Shown here in pieces: positions 1 through 10,439 of a stretch of 64,000 bases of DNA (the stretch's first letter is position 1; every line of letters begins with the position of its first letter). The stretch spans positions 9,397,063-9,461,062 of the forward strand of contig NC_133777.1 of NCBI RefSeq assembly GCF_003597395.2, given 5' to 3'. The notes beneath the pieces were generated by a model, which was not told where the DNA came from, ran no database searches, and was given only the letters and a program-made list of their open reading frames with translations. The translations under genes were made by a program, and so were the position numbers. Source of the stretch: Chelonoidis abingdonii. Its lineage: Eukaryota > Chordata > Testudines > Testudinidae.

Positions 1-86
1 CATGAACAACCCCAAAGATCCTTTCGTCAAGGAAATCAAGAAGCTAGTGAAATTTAACTTTTTTGACCCACTCTTCATTTTGATAT
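1..86 (+). CDS. CYP3A: Gene A exon 7 (3' part)
   Basis: Reads [20 protein letters not shown] and on to LFILI, matching the end of exon 7 of gene B (27274-27422). The donor GTAAGT follows at 87. The exon begins left of the window. Confidence 0.85.
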
Positions 87-3000
87 GTAAGTTGGCTCTT
101 GCTCACGAAAAATTCCATTTAAGTGTTTCGTTTTGAACCGTGACTTCAGCATCAGAATCAGACAAGCGGTCTATTGGTTACACAATACAAGTGGCTATAC
201 CTTAGCCTATAAGCCAATGAGTAGGCAACTTTACTGCTAAGGATAAAAGTCTCAAGGGTCATCTTAGACAAATTCTGCTCTAATTTATACCCATACAATC
301 CCACTGATGAGAATCATCTGGAGTTACGCAAGTGCTAGTGAGCTCAGAATTTTGTCTATGGATTATGGAAAGGAGCACAATGCTGTGGGGATGATTTGGA
401 GATGTTTGCTGGGACATGAGAGGTTAGTGAATCTCAGAACATTGAGGTCAGTCTGAAATGACTGGAAGAATTTCAAAGAATTTTCATTCTGGTCAATATC
501 ACTGCAGGATTGCTAGTGCAAACTGGAGGAATGTCCTGCCCTCAGAATATGACTCACCAGTCTCAATGACAGTGGCACCAGTCAGACGTGGTGTGAAATA
601 GTGGAATGTTCCTTTTGCTTTCATCTACATTTAGGGCTAAATTATATCATTTGTGCAGAAACCTGAGTAGAGGCAGGGTGGAGTCCATCTGCCCCACAGG
701 GAACATGGCGGCGGACAGGCCCTCAGTGGGCTCAAAAGTGCACAGGAGATGTGAACAAATAGACCCATCATTTAGATGCAGCCTCATCTTTCTAATAAAC
801 GTTTCCAGTTCTAATTAATATTTTACCATAGATATCTTAGGTGAAATGGACTTTTATTCCCTGGACATTGCTTCAGTCACAGTTATTTTTGTCTCCCTTC
901 TAGTTGTATGCCCATTCCTCATTCCCCTTCTTAAGAAGATGAATGTGAATTTTTTCTCCAAAGATGCCTTAAAATTCTTCACAACGTCGATCACCAAAAT
1001 AAAGGAGGAACGTGAAAAAGACGCCAAAGGGGTAAGCAGGACTTTCCCAGTCATGATGCCAGAGAACATTCTCTATTCAGTTAGGCCAAGTGCAAAACAC
1101 TTACTTGCTTGAGTTAGAGTCTAGCAAAGGACCATAATAGCGTGTGTGCATCAGTGATCTCAGCCTATATCAGGGTAAAAACCAAGCAAACTAGATTGCA
1201 GTTTGGGCCTGCAGATTATGATTTACAGAAAACGACCTTAAGGAGTAGACTTGGAGAGCTAGAGCAGACTGAGAGAGAGACCCCACTGAGCAAGCAGTAG
1301 AGCTATGCATCAATACACAGTGCAGTGTCATGGATATTGTGGTATTCAGGAGCACAGTCCCCAAAAGAATCAGTCTTCGCTCTCCAAAAATGACAGAATC
1401 ACATTTATCTCCCTGCTAGACCTCCTCTCCCCAGAGTAATCCTGTTGTAAGGTAGCTACTTGTAAAAGTCACTTACTGAGATGTGATTATTACTTTCCCC
1501 TAAAATTGCACAGCTGTAGTAATGTGGGTGCTTTGCAAAGTGGACAAAAATAGTCTAGCTCTGCAGTCATCATTCCTTGCAACAGCAAGAGACCATGTCT
1601 GCTGTCTTTGCTGACGTCTCTTTGGGACTGGGCAGATGGAACCTTCCCAGAAGCGTAAGAGTTTCATGTTTTGACCTAATGTAACAAGAAAGGAATTTAC
1701 ATTCTTCTGGGTCCTCTCTGGCCACTCCTGGGGACTTAAAAATACAACATTTGTGTTCTGAGACCCATCTTTCTGAGCCTTCCCTAGGGGATCTCTCACC
1801 AGATCAGCTCTCCACTAAATGGTTACTTCTTTTCCCAGGGCCGAGTGGATTTCCTGCAGCTAATGATCGAATCCCAGAACTCAAATACTAGCCATGAAAG
1901 CAATGGAGTGACTCATACATATAAAGGTAACACCATAAAAATATCCATACTTGTGAGCGCCTTTGGGGGCTGCGGGAGTGAGGGGAATAGGAATAGGTGT
2001 CCTACTGGAGAGGAAATAAATAGTTCATCCCCCCATCTCCAGCTGGGGAGAGGACTCCTTGACTCACCTGGACTATACATAGATTTTTGTTCAGCATAGA
2101 GTTAGATGGGGATAAGTGATCACCACTTTTATGTAACACTTTTTCCACTAGTAGAATAGAAGACATGCATTCCAGGCCAACTCCTGCCATATAATCGTTA
2201 GCCTCAGCCAGTGAAAAATCTGGAGTTGGTACTTGACAAAAGGCCAGCTTTGCACCCCCCACCAGCTATTTGTTTGCATTGCATCACTATTCACAATTCA
2301 TATAAAGAAAACTGCTGCAATTACAGCTTGGTTAGAAATATCCTCATTTCTCCTCAGGACGGGGTGATAGCAGGTGTCCTATGACATTTATGTAACCACA
2401 GAATACATGGGTTAGATAACCTAAAATGAACCACAGCAAACTTGGCAGGAACCCATGTTTGTGTGTTTGCTTTGTGTGTTCTGCATAAACCAATCAACAA
2501 TGCCAGAGGTTACAAAGCAATCATTAGTCCCTGTTTAATTGTGCCATCATACCCCATCAGCCATGCCTATGGGATAATAATAATAATTAAGGCTAAGATA
2601 TTGTCAGGAATACTTTTAGTAAAAGTCAGGGCAATAAAGAAAAATTTATGGAAGCCCGTGACCAGTCCCTGAATTTTACTAAAAATATTCCTGACAAAAT
2701 GAGGAGCCCAGCTGCAGAGTCCCCACACCGCCTGCAAAGATTGAGCAGCTATGGGGGCGGTTCAAGCTCTGGGGGCCCCCACAACCTGTGGGGGCTTGGA
2801 GCTCCAGGGTCCCCCTGCTCAGAGCTCCAAGGTAACCCTGCCACCCACAGGGGCTGGGAGCTTTGAAGGACTCTTGGTGCCTGCAGCAGCATGGAACTCC
2901 AAGGGCTATGCTGCCCATGGTGGCTCAGAGCTCCAGGGTACCCCTGCCACCTACAGTGGCTTGGAGCTCCTGGTTCCCCTCCCCCATGGCAGCCAGGAGC

Positions 3001-6000
3001 TGGGGGCCCCCCCACTGCCTGTGGTGTCTGGGAGCTGTGGGGGAACCCCCACTGCCCGAGGCGGTTGGCACTTTGGCCCCGCTGCCTGGGGTGGCTGGGA
3101 GCTCCGGGAGGCCGCACTGCCTGTTTCAGCTGGGAGCTGTGTGGGGGTCCCCGCTGCCCACAGCAGGTCAGAGTTCTGGGAGGGCCATGCTGTGTGCATC
3201 TTCTGGGAGCTGCCGGAGGCCAGGAGCTGCAGCCCCACCACCTGCATCAACCGGGAGCTGCAGCCCTGGTGCCCACTTCTGCCAGGAGCTGCGGGGATCC
3301 TGCTGCCCATATCCACCAGGAGCTGCAAAGGGTCCCACCGTCCGCAGCAACAGGGAGCTGCGGGTCCCTCTTGCCATAGCGGGCGGTGGGGGGACCCCAC
3401 AGCTCCCGGCTGACAGGGCTGAATTCATGGAGGTCGCTGGAAGTCACAGATTCCATTACTTCTGCAACCTTCATGAAAAAATTGTAGCCTTAATAATAAT
3501 AAATCGTTGCCCATCTATACTTTTATAAAATTTACTATATACAAAGAATGCAGCCTATGTGCTGTAGTGTTTGGGTCTCAACTTTTCTACCTGTTTTCCT
3601 CTTTTCTCACAGGCCTGACTGATGCTGAGATCTTGGCACAAGCATTTATCTTCATTTTTGCTGGATATGAGCCCACCAGCAACTCCCTTTGCTACCTGGC
3701 TTACAAACTGGCCACCCACCCTGATGTGCAGCAAAAGCTGCAGGAGGAGATAGACTCTGTTTTACCAAACAAGGTAAGAGAACGTTGGCTGCTCAGTGAT
3801 TGTATAGAGCCTCTTTAAAGCCAGTTTCTTCCCTCTAGTTACGTCAAGTTAATGAGACTGTTCTTTAATGACATTAAATACATGTGCTAAAAACCTACCA
3901 TTTAATAAATACTGACTCTGCTATCCTGTGGAAGCTCTGATGGACACACTTTAAGAAATTTCTGCTTTCACTAAAAGGAGAGCCAATAACTTGCTTCCAA
4001 AATGACATATGTTCATTTCAGGGATGTTACATAAAGTATCGTGTGTGGAATATACCATGACTGTCTTGCAAACTCCATACCATGACTATTACATGCATAA
4101 TAGCTGTTGTGCATTTCTCAAAATCTCCAGATGATATATGAGGGGAAGGGAGGCTCAGGGGATGGTGAACACGGATAACAGTAGCCTGCCAATACCAGGG
4201 ATTACAAATCAATCTTTAGTACAATTTTTAAATCCCTAGTCTCAAACCAACACCAGTAACTCTGGCCATGGGACAATGAAATAAATCCTTACTGAGTCAT
4301 ATATATATATTATATCACCATACACAGACACAGAGACACACATACATATCTTGTTTTTCTTATCTCTGCTTGTCTATGTATTTTCCCCATACTACCCTTT
4401 TTTCTACCTATTTATCTCTCACATCAGAATTCACACACTCAGCAAGGGCCAAATTACCACTAGTTACTTTAACTTGCTAAACAACGAAGAGTAGAAAGTT
4501 ATGCTCATGTAAAGGAGATGCTAGATGGGAGACATGGAGTATTCTTGGAACAACTCAGGAAATTCATACCATTATTCATGGGTACTCATATTATGGTGTT
4601 TGTGATCCCTTACACTAGACTTCTATATGTTTCAAGAGATGCCACTTTTCAAAAATGCATTGGCCACCCTCGGAGGCTCAGAGAATTGCTGATTTTAAGT
4701 ACAAACTTTGTTTGCAAAAATGGGCAGAGATTTCCAGAAACTTACATTATTTAGGAAAGGAAAATTAAGGTGAACCCTTAGGTTCACACTGAACATTCAG
4801 TTCAGCATTGAATGTAGAATGTGCACTGTGACAGATGAGAGGGGAGGACATGATGGTTTCCACACTGGTCACGTGGAAATCTGATCTAGAGTCCCTCATG
4901 CCTGACAACCTTTTTCCCATTCCCCTAAAGGCTCCTCTTACCTACAATGCCCTGATGCAGATGGAGTATCTCGACATGTCAGTGAATGAAATCTTTAGGC
5001 TTTTTCCTCTTGGAGGACGACTTGAAAGGGTCTGCAAGAAAGACGTAGAGATAAATGGACTGACCATTCCAAAAGACACCATAGTTGTGATACCACCCTC
5101 TGTTCTGCACCGTATCCCAGAATACTGGCCAGAACCAGAGGAGTTCAGACCAGAAAGGTACAGAATCTATATCAATAGGAAATGAACAATACAATTATCT
5201 CTTTTACCTATATTACTTCATTCCTAAATATCAGTCTCTTACAAACAAATTCTTGTTGTGTTTAATCTTAACACCTGTTTGCCAATACAAAAGCTGGAGA
5301 CGATTCATCCTTATGAAGACGTACCACTCATGATTCCCTAGTTAAAACTAAGTTGAATTTTGCACTTAAACAGGGATTTAACAACTCTGTTACACATGAA
5401 GAATACAATATATCCTCCTCGGAAGTACAGCACTTACTGTCCAAGTACAGAGTGAACTATCTGAGATTTTGCAAGTACATTGGTTGATTAATTTAGGAGT
5501 TAAAATTCATTTAAAAAATTAGTCCTTTTGAGAAATTTAGCACCCACTGTCAGATTATTTCTTTCTCCCATCTCAACAACAGAATAATACTGACATGTCA
5601 AGACTTCCCATATAGTTAGAACTCGCTGAAAACTTTTATAAGCTACATTTGAAAACCATTAGGATTAAAGGTAATTTTTTCCATTAGTATTCATCACTGA
5701 AAATTTTTCCTTCAGAAGGGGATGGCTATAGAGAATTCCACGTAGAACTGTCCTCTTTCAAACTGATACCATCTCCCACTGATGTCGGTGGGACTGAGGG
5801 CATACTTGCCCACAGTTAGATGTCATTTTCAAAATGGCCTCTATCTCCCATTATTCCCAGTAGGTCTGCAACAACAGGCTGCTCTTAATAAAGATGTCTG
5901 CTGACTTCACTCTCTCAGGAAACAATAGGAAAGAAGCAGTGGTCATTTTGAAAGAGTGGAACTCATGATGCTGCTAGCCTGGGTGCAAAGGACATAATTT

Positions 6001-9000
6001 GGGCTTTGAACTCAGATCCTCTCCACATCCCACCCTGAACATCCGAGGGGCTGTGTAATTATTAGACTGCTGGGATAACTGAAGATGTGCTAGTTCTAAA
6101 AGCAAAGTTTCCCTAATACACAATCAGAGGTTCTCTGAGAGAGAGAGATACTTGGCCTCCTTTTTCTTTGCTTCTCTAATTTCCTTATTACATTTGTGAT
6201 TGGAATCAGGTTCAGTAAAGAGAACAAAGAGATGATGGATCCTTATACATACCTGCCCTTTGGAGCTGGACCCAGGAACTGCCTTGGAATGAGGTTTGCT
6301 CTCCTCTCCATAAAAGTTGCTATCGCCAGTCTGCTGCAGAATTTCACCTTCAGACCCTGCAAAGAGACCCAGGTGAGAAACCCAGATTTACATTTGAAAA
6401 CTCAGGTGTGAAACCCAGATGATTATTTACTGGAAACAGTTAATTAAAAACATTTTAAATACTTTATTTGGGTAAACAGACGGTACACGGTGAAAAATGC
6501 AAAATAAATGTGCAACACAGATGAGAGAACATAGAAGTGTAATACATAGCAGATTGTAGATTGCATGCACTGTGTATAGTATACAGTGTTCTAAAATATA
6601 CTGTGGGAGTAATTCTATAAGGGAAAAAATAGCAACCAAGGAAACATTACAGGACAGAAAGGAGAGGAAAGTGGTTAATCAGCTTTAGTGATGCCTTTAT
6701 TCAAGTACATTAGTCAATAGGGTTACCATATTCCACAGAGGAATAAAATTGCTTGACTCCTAGCCAGTAATGATTATAAATGTGCGTCTTTGTTTCCATT
6801 GCTCAACTCCCTAAGTAGCATAAGGTGAGATATCTGGAAGTCAGACCTTGTCCTTCATCTAATTATTGAATGTGTCCCAAACAAATCCAAAACCTCTTTT
6901 GCTCTACTCTGGTTGCCCGTGCAGCCTTTCCTATGGGGGGCACGACAGGGAATGGCTTTAAGCTACTTATAAAGGGTTGAAACATTACCAGACTTTCCAA
7001 GTAAAATTATAACCACCTTTCACTAATACTAGGGCCACAAACATTGCACTTTTTTTAAAGCAAGAAATAAGCTCTTGTTGAGGTGAACTCTGCCTTCTGT
7101 GAAAGCTACAGCCATCATAAACCATCAGGAATACTGCAGTACAGACATATTGTGACAGACATGCTGTAGAAATGGTTTTGCCAAGGATCTGTCATTTCCT
7201 GGAACTGGGAACCTTGCTGTCTTACAAAAGCAAATGCCTTCCCTGAGCATCAAAGAGGTAAATTTAGTTGTGCATCATGAGGTCTACATGAGTGATCAGA
7301 AATAACCAAGGGCCACAAATGGCATTTCAGTAGGTGTGTATAATCCACAAAGGATGGATATCTTTTATACATTTCCTAGGAGGAAGGCAAGTGTGTGTTT
7401 GTCATTGGTGCCTGTAGTTTAATAAAGACCCACTTCACTTTCTGCTCTGAAAAGGGCTAATGCAGAAAGAGATCATTTTCTCTAAAAAGAACATTGGTAT
7501 GCGCACTGTTTTCATTCAGAAATTCCCAGCCGGAAACACTAATGCTGTGTTTTACACAATTAGGTAGGCAAATGACATGGCAATCACAGAAATAATAGTG
7601 GAGACTTTGCACTAACATAGCATTTTTCTTCTATGGATTTCAAAGATCTCTACAAGACAGGAGAGCATCATTATCTCCATTTTTACACACAGGGAAGCTT
7701 AGTCAGAAAGCAGCAAAGTGACTTGCACGAGAACACACAATGTGTGTATCAGAACTGAGAAAAAAGTCCAGGTCTCCAGTCTCCCAGTCCTATATGCTGA
7801 CCTAAGGAACACGCTGCCTCCTTGGAAACTACAAATAATGGGGAATACGAAATTTTACTGTAATGCTCATGGAGATTAAGCAATGATGAAAGAAAGAAGA
7901 GGTGAAGAACGGCAAAGACGCCTTCACACCGCTTGCTAGTTCTGTAACAGTTAGTTGAAATTCAGCTAAAAAGTGGTCACCTGAGTTTTTAACTGCACAG
8001 CAAATCCAGTTTTTGCAGTCATTAACTAACTGTGCAGTCAGGTTGTGAGGCCCTGACCTTGGCTCAAGTGCTTTTGGAATAGGATTGGAGAAACTCCTCT
8101 CCTGCCTTAGCTCCAGCCAACAATCCCCCTCACATGGGAGGGGGTGTCATAAGCATAAGTCCCAATTCTGAACCTTAGCGTCCAAAATGTGTGTGCCTGC
8201 ATGAACCCTCCAAGCTTAATTACCAGCTTGGATCTGATAGCGCTGCCACCAGCCAGAATTCCAGTGTCTGGCGCACTCTAGTCTCCCCTAAACCTTCCCT
8301 GGGGGACCTCAAGACTCAGATGCCCTGATCTACAACAAAGGGAAATAACCCCTCCCCCTTGTCTCCTCTTTATTTCCTCCCCAGGCTTCCCCCCCTGGAT
8401 GGTCCTAGGAGATACCCTATTTCAAGTCCTTGAAATGCAAACACAGAGAGATCAAGGTCCTCTGGTCAGGTGTTTGGTTCCCTTTGTTAACCCTTTACAG
8501 GCAAAAGAAACATTAACCCTTAGCTATCTGTTTATGACAGGGGGCAAGCCTGCTTATTTCACCTAGTGGGTCGTGATTGGCTACTGCCTCCTTCTACTTC
8601 TTCTAGCCACTGGAGGACCAAGTCTTGTTGGTTCTGTCAGTACCAGAGCCTGACTGGCCTCTCTAGGTAGTGCTCAGATGTCTAAATTTACTGCACCCTC
8701 TTTCCCAGGTGGCACTTTTCCATCTGGTGGGTGTGTCAAGGCACAGATGCCTCCTGCAGGGGGAAGAGAAGGCTTGGTAGACTCCATCACAGGCCTTGAA
8801 CATAAGAAATGCTGAGCACCCGCTGCTTCCATTGAGGCCAGGGGGCACTCAGCACCTCCCAGGTCTGGGCCCATTAGGCCTGGATGAAACTTCCGTAACA
8901 AAATCCCAAGCAAGGAGTAAACTCTTCTGGATTGGGGGTTTGATAGAAAACCAAACGCATGTCCAAGTTTGTAAAACTTATAGTAACTGAGGGGCAGGTT

Positions 9001-9222
9001 TTGAATGAACCTGCACTGGATTTTGGGCAAACAAGGGAAAACAAAGGCATAATGTCTCTTTGATAATCTGTGTATATTTTATTTGCTGGGCTACAAATGT
9101 TCTTTTCTCCACTAATGTTGCAGATCCCGCTCAAGCTGAAGTCCGAGGGATTCATAACACCAGAGAAACCTATTGTTCTGAAGTTAGTCCCCAGAGCTTA
9201 TACCTCACACCCGGAGGAGTAA
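1..9222 (+). CDS. CYP3A: Gene A: cytochrome P450 3A-like, 5' part outside window (exons 7-13)
   Basis: Predicted ER-membrane haem-thiolate monooxygenase of the CYP3A subfamily, which oxidises steroids and foreign compounds with electrons from NADPH-P450 reductase. Seven coding segments are visible: 1-86 (rest of exon 7), 904-1031, 1839-1926, 3613-3773, 4931-5157, 6210-6372 and 9124-9222. Lengths of exons 8, 10, 11 and 12 (128, 161, 227, 163) equal those of mammalian CYP3A genes, and all junctions are AG/GT in phase. No stop or frameshift is seen. The K-helix ExxR (NEIFR), the FRPERF motif and the haem loop [10 protein letters not shown] are present. The I-helix motif reads AGYEPTS, with proline where CYP3A enzymes have the catalytic threonine. 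Gene A is a tandem duplicate of gene B downstream. Subfamily assignment is firm. Whether it makes an active enzyme is open because of the proline and the unseen exons 1-6. Confidence 0.9.
87..1838 (+). other. Gene A introns 7 and 8 around exon 8
   Basis: Intronic DNA at 87-903 and 1032-1838. Stretches near 500-600 resemble intron 7 of gene B near 28780-28880, as expected of tandem duplicates. I see no other gene or clear repeat here. Confidence 0.6.
904..1031 (+). CDS. CYP3A: Gene A exon 8
   Basis: 128 bases between a CTTCTAG acceptor and a GTAAGC donor. It encodes [20 protein letters not shown] and continues to [10 protein letters not shown], the hydrophobic F-G region and following basic helix of CYP3A proteins. 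Open throughout. Confidence 0.88.
1839..1926 (+). CDS. CYP3A: Gene A exon 9
   Basis: 88 bases, acceptor TTCCCAG and donor GTAACA. It reads [19 protein letters not shown] then [10 protein letters not shown]. The RVDFLQLMI core is the CYP3A signature of this exon. It is 21 bases longer than the 67-base mammalian exon, as in genes B and D. Confidence 0.88.
1927..2575 (+). other. Gene A intron 9, left part
   Basis: Intronic sequence before the TIR element that starts near 2576. No gene or confident repeat seen. Confidence 0.5.
2576..3503 (+). mobile_element. Non-autonomous TIR transposon with internal minisatellite
   Basis: The ends are inverted: TTAAGGCTA at 2587-2595 against TAGCCTTAA at 3485-3493, both flanked by TAA repeats that blur the target duplication. 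Just inside the left end, 2601-2631 and 2667-2697 form a hairpin of about 31 bases per arm. The core (about 2700-3440) is a GC-rich, variable tandem array with units of about 40-50 bases built around GGGAGCTCC/GGGAGCTG and CCCC..CTGCC. There is no transposase. The element sits in intron 9 of gene A; no matching array is seen in intron 9 of gene B. Confidence 0.7.
2700..3440. repeat. GC-rich minisatellite, units about 40-50 bp
   Basis: Degenerate tandem copies recur with GGGAGCT-type cores separated by runs of C and CTGCC. Because units are G+C-rich and stop-poor, long open frames occur on both strands here; they are artefacts of the repeat. Confidence 0.75.
3613..3773 (+). CDS. CYP3A: Gene A exon 10, I-helix with Thr-to-Pro
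   Basis: 161 bases, acceptor TCTCACAG and donor GTAAGA. It encodes the I helix and reads [20 protein letters not shown], then [20 protein letters not shown]. The codon at 3672-3674 is CCC (Pro); gene B has ACC (Thr) at 32475-32477 and gene D also has Thr. Otherwise a normal CYP3A exon 10. Confidence 0.9.
3774..4930 (+). other. Gene A intron 10
   Basis: Intron with a short (TA)n run near 4299-4315. No gene or transposon recognised. The part just before exon 11 resembles the same position in gene B (about 33340-33458). Confidence 0.5.
4931..5157 (+). CDS. CYP3A: Gene A exon 11
   Basis: 227 bases, acceptor CCCTAAAG and donor GTACAG. It carries the K-helix ExxR as NEIFR and the [10 protein letters not shown] segment, and ends in the EEFRPER motif. 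The usual HRDP reads HRIP, as in gene B. The first 93 bases differ from gene B at 18 sites; the rest is closer. Confidence 0.9.
5158..6209 (+). other. Gene A intron 11
   Basis: Intron with a short GA-rich run near 6137-6150. No gene or recognisable mobile element. The retroviral LTR found in the same intron of gene B is absent here. Confidence 0.5.
6210..6372 (+). CDS. CYP3A: Gene A exon 12, haem-binding loop
   Basis: 163 bases. It contains [18 protein letters not shown], matching FxxGxRxCxG; the haem-ligand cysteine codon is 6280-6282. It differs from gene B exon 12 at only 9 of 163 positions. A second copy of the donor lies 33 bases downstream (AGGTGTGAAACCCAGAT at 6404-6420, compared with AGGTGAGAAACCCAGAT at 6371-6387). 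Confidence 0.93.
6373..8144 (+). other. Gene A intron 12, left part
   Basis: Intronic DNA that aligns in patches with intron 12 of gene B, for example CATTTCAGTAGGTG near 7323 and near 36705. Positions 7620-7800 look like an old MIR/CORE-SINE-type copy: counts-of-text features such as CATTATCTCCATTTTTACA and AGTGACTTGCACGAG are present. No gene seen. Confidence 0.45.
7620..7810 (+). repeat. Ancient MIR-like (CORE-SINE-type) fragment
   Basis: It carries the familiar series of a SINE-derived text: CATTATCTCC, ACACAGGGAAGCTTAG, AGTGACTTGCACGAG, then CCAGGTCTCCAGTCTCCCAG. It is degenerate. A similar copy lies at 20560-20705. Confidence 0.5.
8145..8539 (-). mobile_element. Solo LTR, 395 bp
   Basis: Bounded by TGTCATAA and TTATGACA (perfect 8-base inverted termini) and flanked by the direct 5-base repeat GGGGG at 8140-8144 and 8540-8544. 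No internal retroviral sequence adjoins it. The minus orientation is inferred from an AATAAA-type signal in the minus reading. It lies in intron 12 of gene A. Confidence 0.75.
8545..9123 (+). other. Gene A intron 12, right part
   Basis: Intronic DNA up to the exon 13 acceptor. Short open frames on the minus strand around 8663-9155 have no recognisable content. Nothing else seen. Confidence 0.4.
9124..9222 (+). CDS. CYP3A: Gene A exon 13 with stop
   Basis: Acceptor TTGCAG at 9118-9123. It reads [20 protein letters not shown], then [12 protein letters not shown], and stops at TAA 9220-9222. This is the C-terminal CYP3A exon. Confidence 0.9.
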   Translation: MPLKLKSEGFITPEKPIVLKLVPRAYTSHPEE

Positions 9223-9982
9223 CACCCAACAGAGTTCACAGCAGCTTTCCAGAGTACCAGCAGAGGCTTTACACATCATTGGGTCTCTGCAACAGACACA
9301 GAAGAAGAGCTTCCATTCATTCCAAAGGCATTAACTAAATATCTACAGAAAAATGTGACTGTCAGAAATGTAAACTGAGTCACTGGGCAGTGATTGTAAA
9401 TTGCTTTTATACCATCAGATTTAGAGAATGTATATAAAGAAAAAATTCTACTGAGGCACTGTTCTGCCTCTCTGACTCTTTTTAGTGAGATTCCTCCACC
9501 TGAAGAGGGAATTACTGTCCAATCCAAGAGGCAGTGGGAACTTCGTTGTTGAAATAGAAATCACTAGAGTTATTGGGGGCAGGGATGGGTGAATGACAAG
9601 GAATGGCAGGATTTTTGTGAGTTGTACTGATATTTGAAGAAGTGTGTATAAACTATTGGGCTGTTGAGTTTACTGGGATGTGATGAGACTATCCTAGAAA
9701 ACAAATTTCTCTTGGGCCATATGTTAATGGAACAAAAGCGTGTAACATGTACAGAGAACAGAACGCATAAAATGTTTGTGAAAGGGCTTTCTGTTGTGTA
9801 TTCTGAATAATTTGTTCACTTCTTACTTGAAAAAATATTCAGCCTGGACCCCTGAAATTATCCACATATAGCATCTTCCATTTAATTTACTGAATTTGGT
9901 CCTTCATTTAACTTGATCAAAGCTTCCTACTGTAAAGTGTATTACAAATAATACAATTCCTACCTAGTATTTTGGTTAAATG
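9223..9982 (+). other. Gene A 3' UTR and flank
   Basis: Probable 3' UTR, similar in patches to the gene B 3' UTR (37420-38520). No AATAAA lies between the stop and 9982. The site aligning with AATAAA of gene B (38512-38517) reads CATAAA at 9766-9771. Confidence 0.55.
9766..9771 (+). terminator. Variant poly(A) signal CATAAA of gene A
   Basis: The context ACAGAGAACAGAACGCATAAA aligns with gene B context ACAGAGATGACAGAAATCAATAAA. CATAAA is a known weaker hexamer. Use as a cleavage signal is inferred. Confidence 0.4.
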
Positions 9983-10431
9983 CAGGGATGGCCAAGCTGT
10001 GGCTCCAGACTCCCATGCGGCTCTTCAGAAGTTAATATGCGGCTCCTTGTACAGGCACCGACTCCTGGGCTGGAGCTACAGACACCAACTTTCCAATGTT
10101 CCAGGGGGTACTCACTGCTCAACCCCTGGCTCTGCCACAGGCCTTGCCCTCACTCCACCCCTTCCTGCCCCCTTCCCTGAGCCTGCTGTGTCCTCACTTC
10201 CCCCTCTCCCCACCCTCGCAGAGCCTCCAGCATGCCACAAAACAGCTGATTGGGAGGTGCAGGGAGGGAGGGGGAGGTGCTGATCAGTAGGGCTGCCAGT
10301 GGGCAGTGCTAGGAGTGGGTGAGGGAGCTGTTAGGGGGCTGCTGACATTTTACTGTGGCTCTTTGGCAATGTACACTGGTAAATTCTGGCTCCTTCTCAG
10401 GCTCAGGCTGGCCACCCATGAGTTAAGTGGA
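9983..10431. mobile_element. hAT-type MITE, about 449 bp
   Basis: Starts CAGGGATGGCCAAGC and ends with the inverted match CTGGCCACCCATGA. It is flanked by 8-base direct repeats GTTAAATG (9975-9982) and GTTAAGTG (10432-10439), 7 of 8 matching. CAG..CTG ends with 8-base duplications are typical of hAT elements. No transposase is present. Confidence 0.65.
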
Positions 10432-10439
10432 TCACTTTA

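Noticed and set aside
2700..3440. CRISPR-like or satellite array
   Set aside because: Units are degenerate, lack unique spacers, and sit inside a eukaryotic TIR transposon.
2751..3528. Long overlapping open frames (up to 221 codons) on both strands
   Set aside because: They follow the GC-rich minisatellite periodicity in intron 9 of gene A and have no start context, domain or splice logic.
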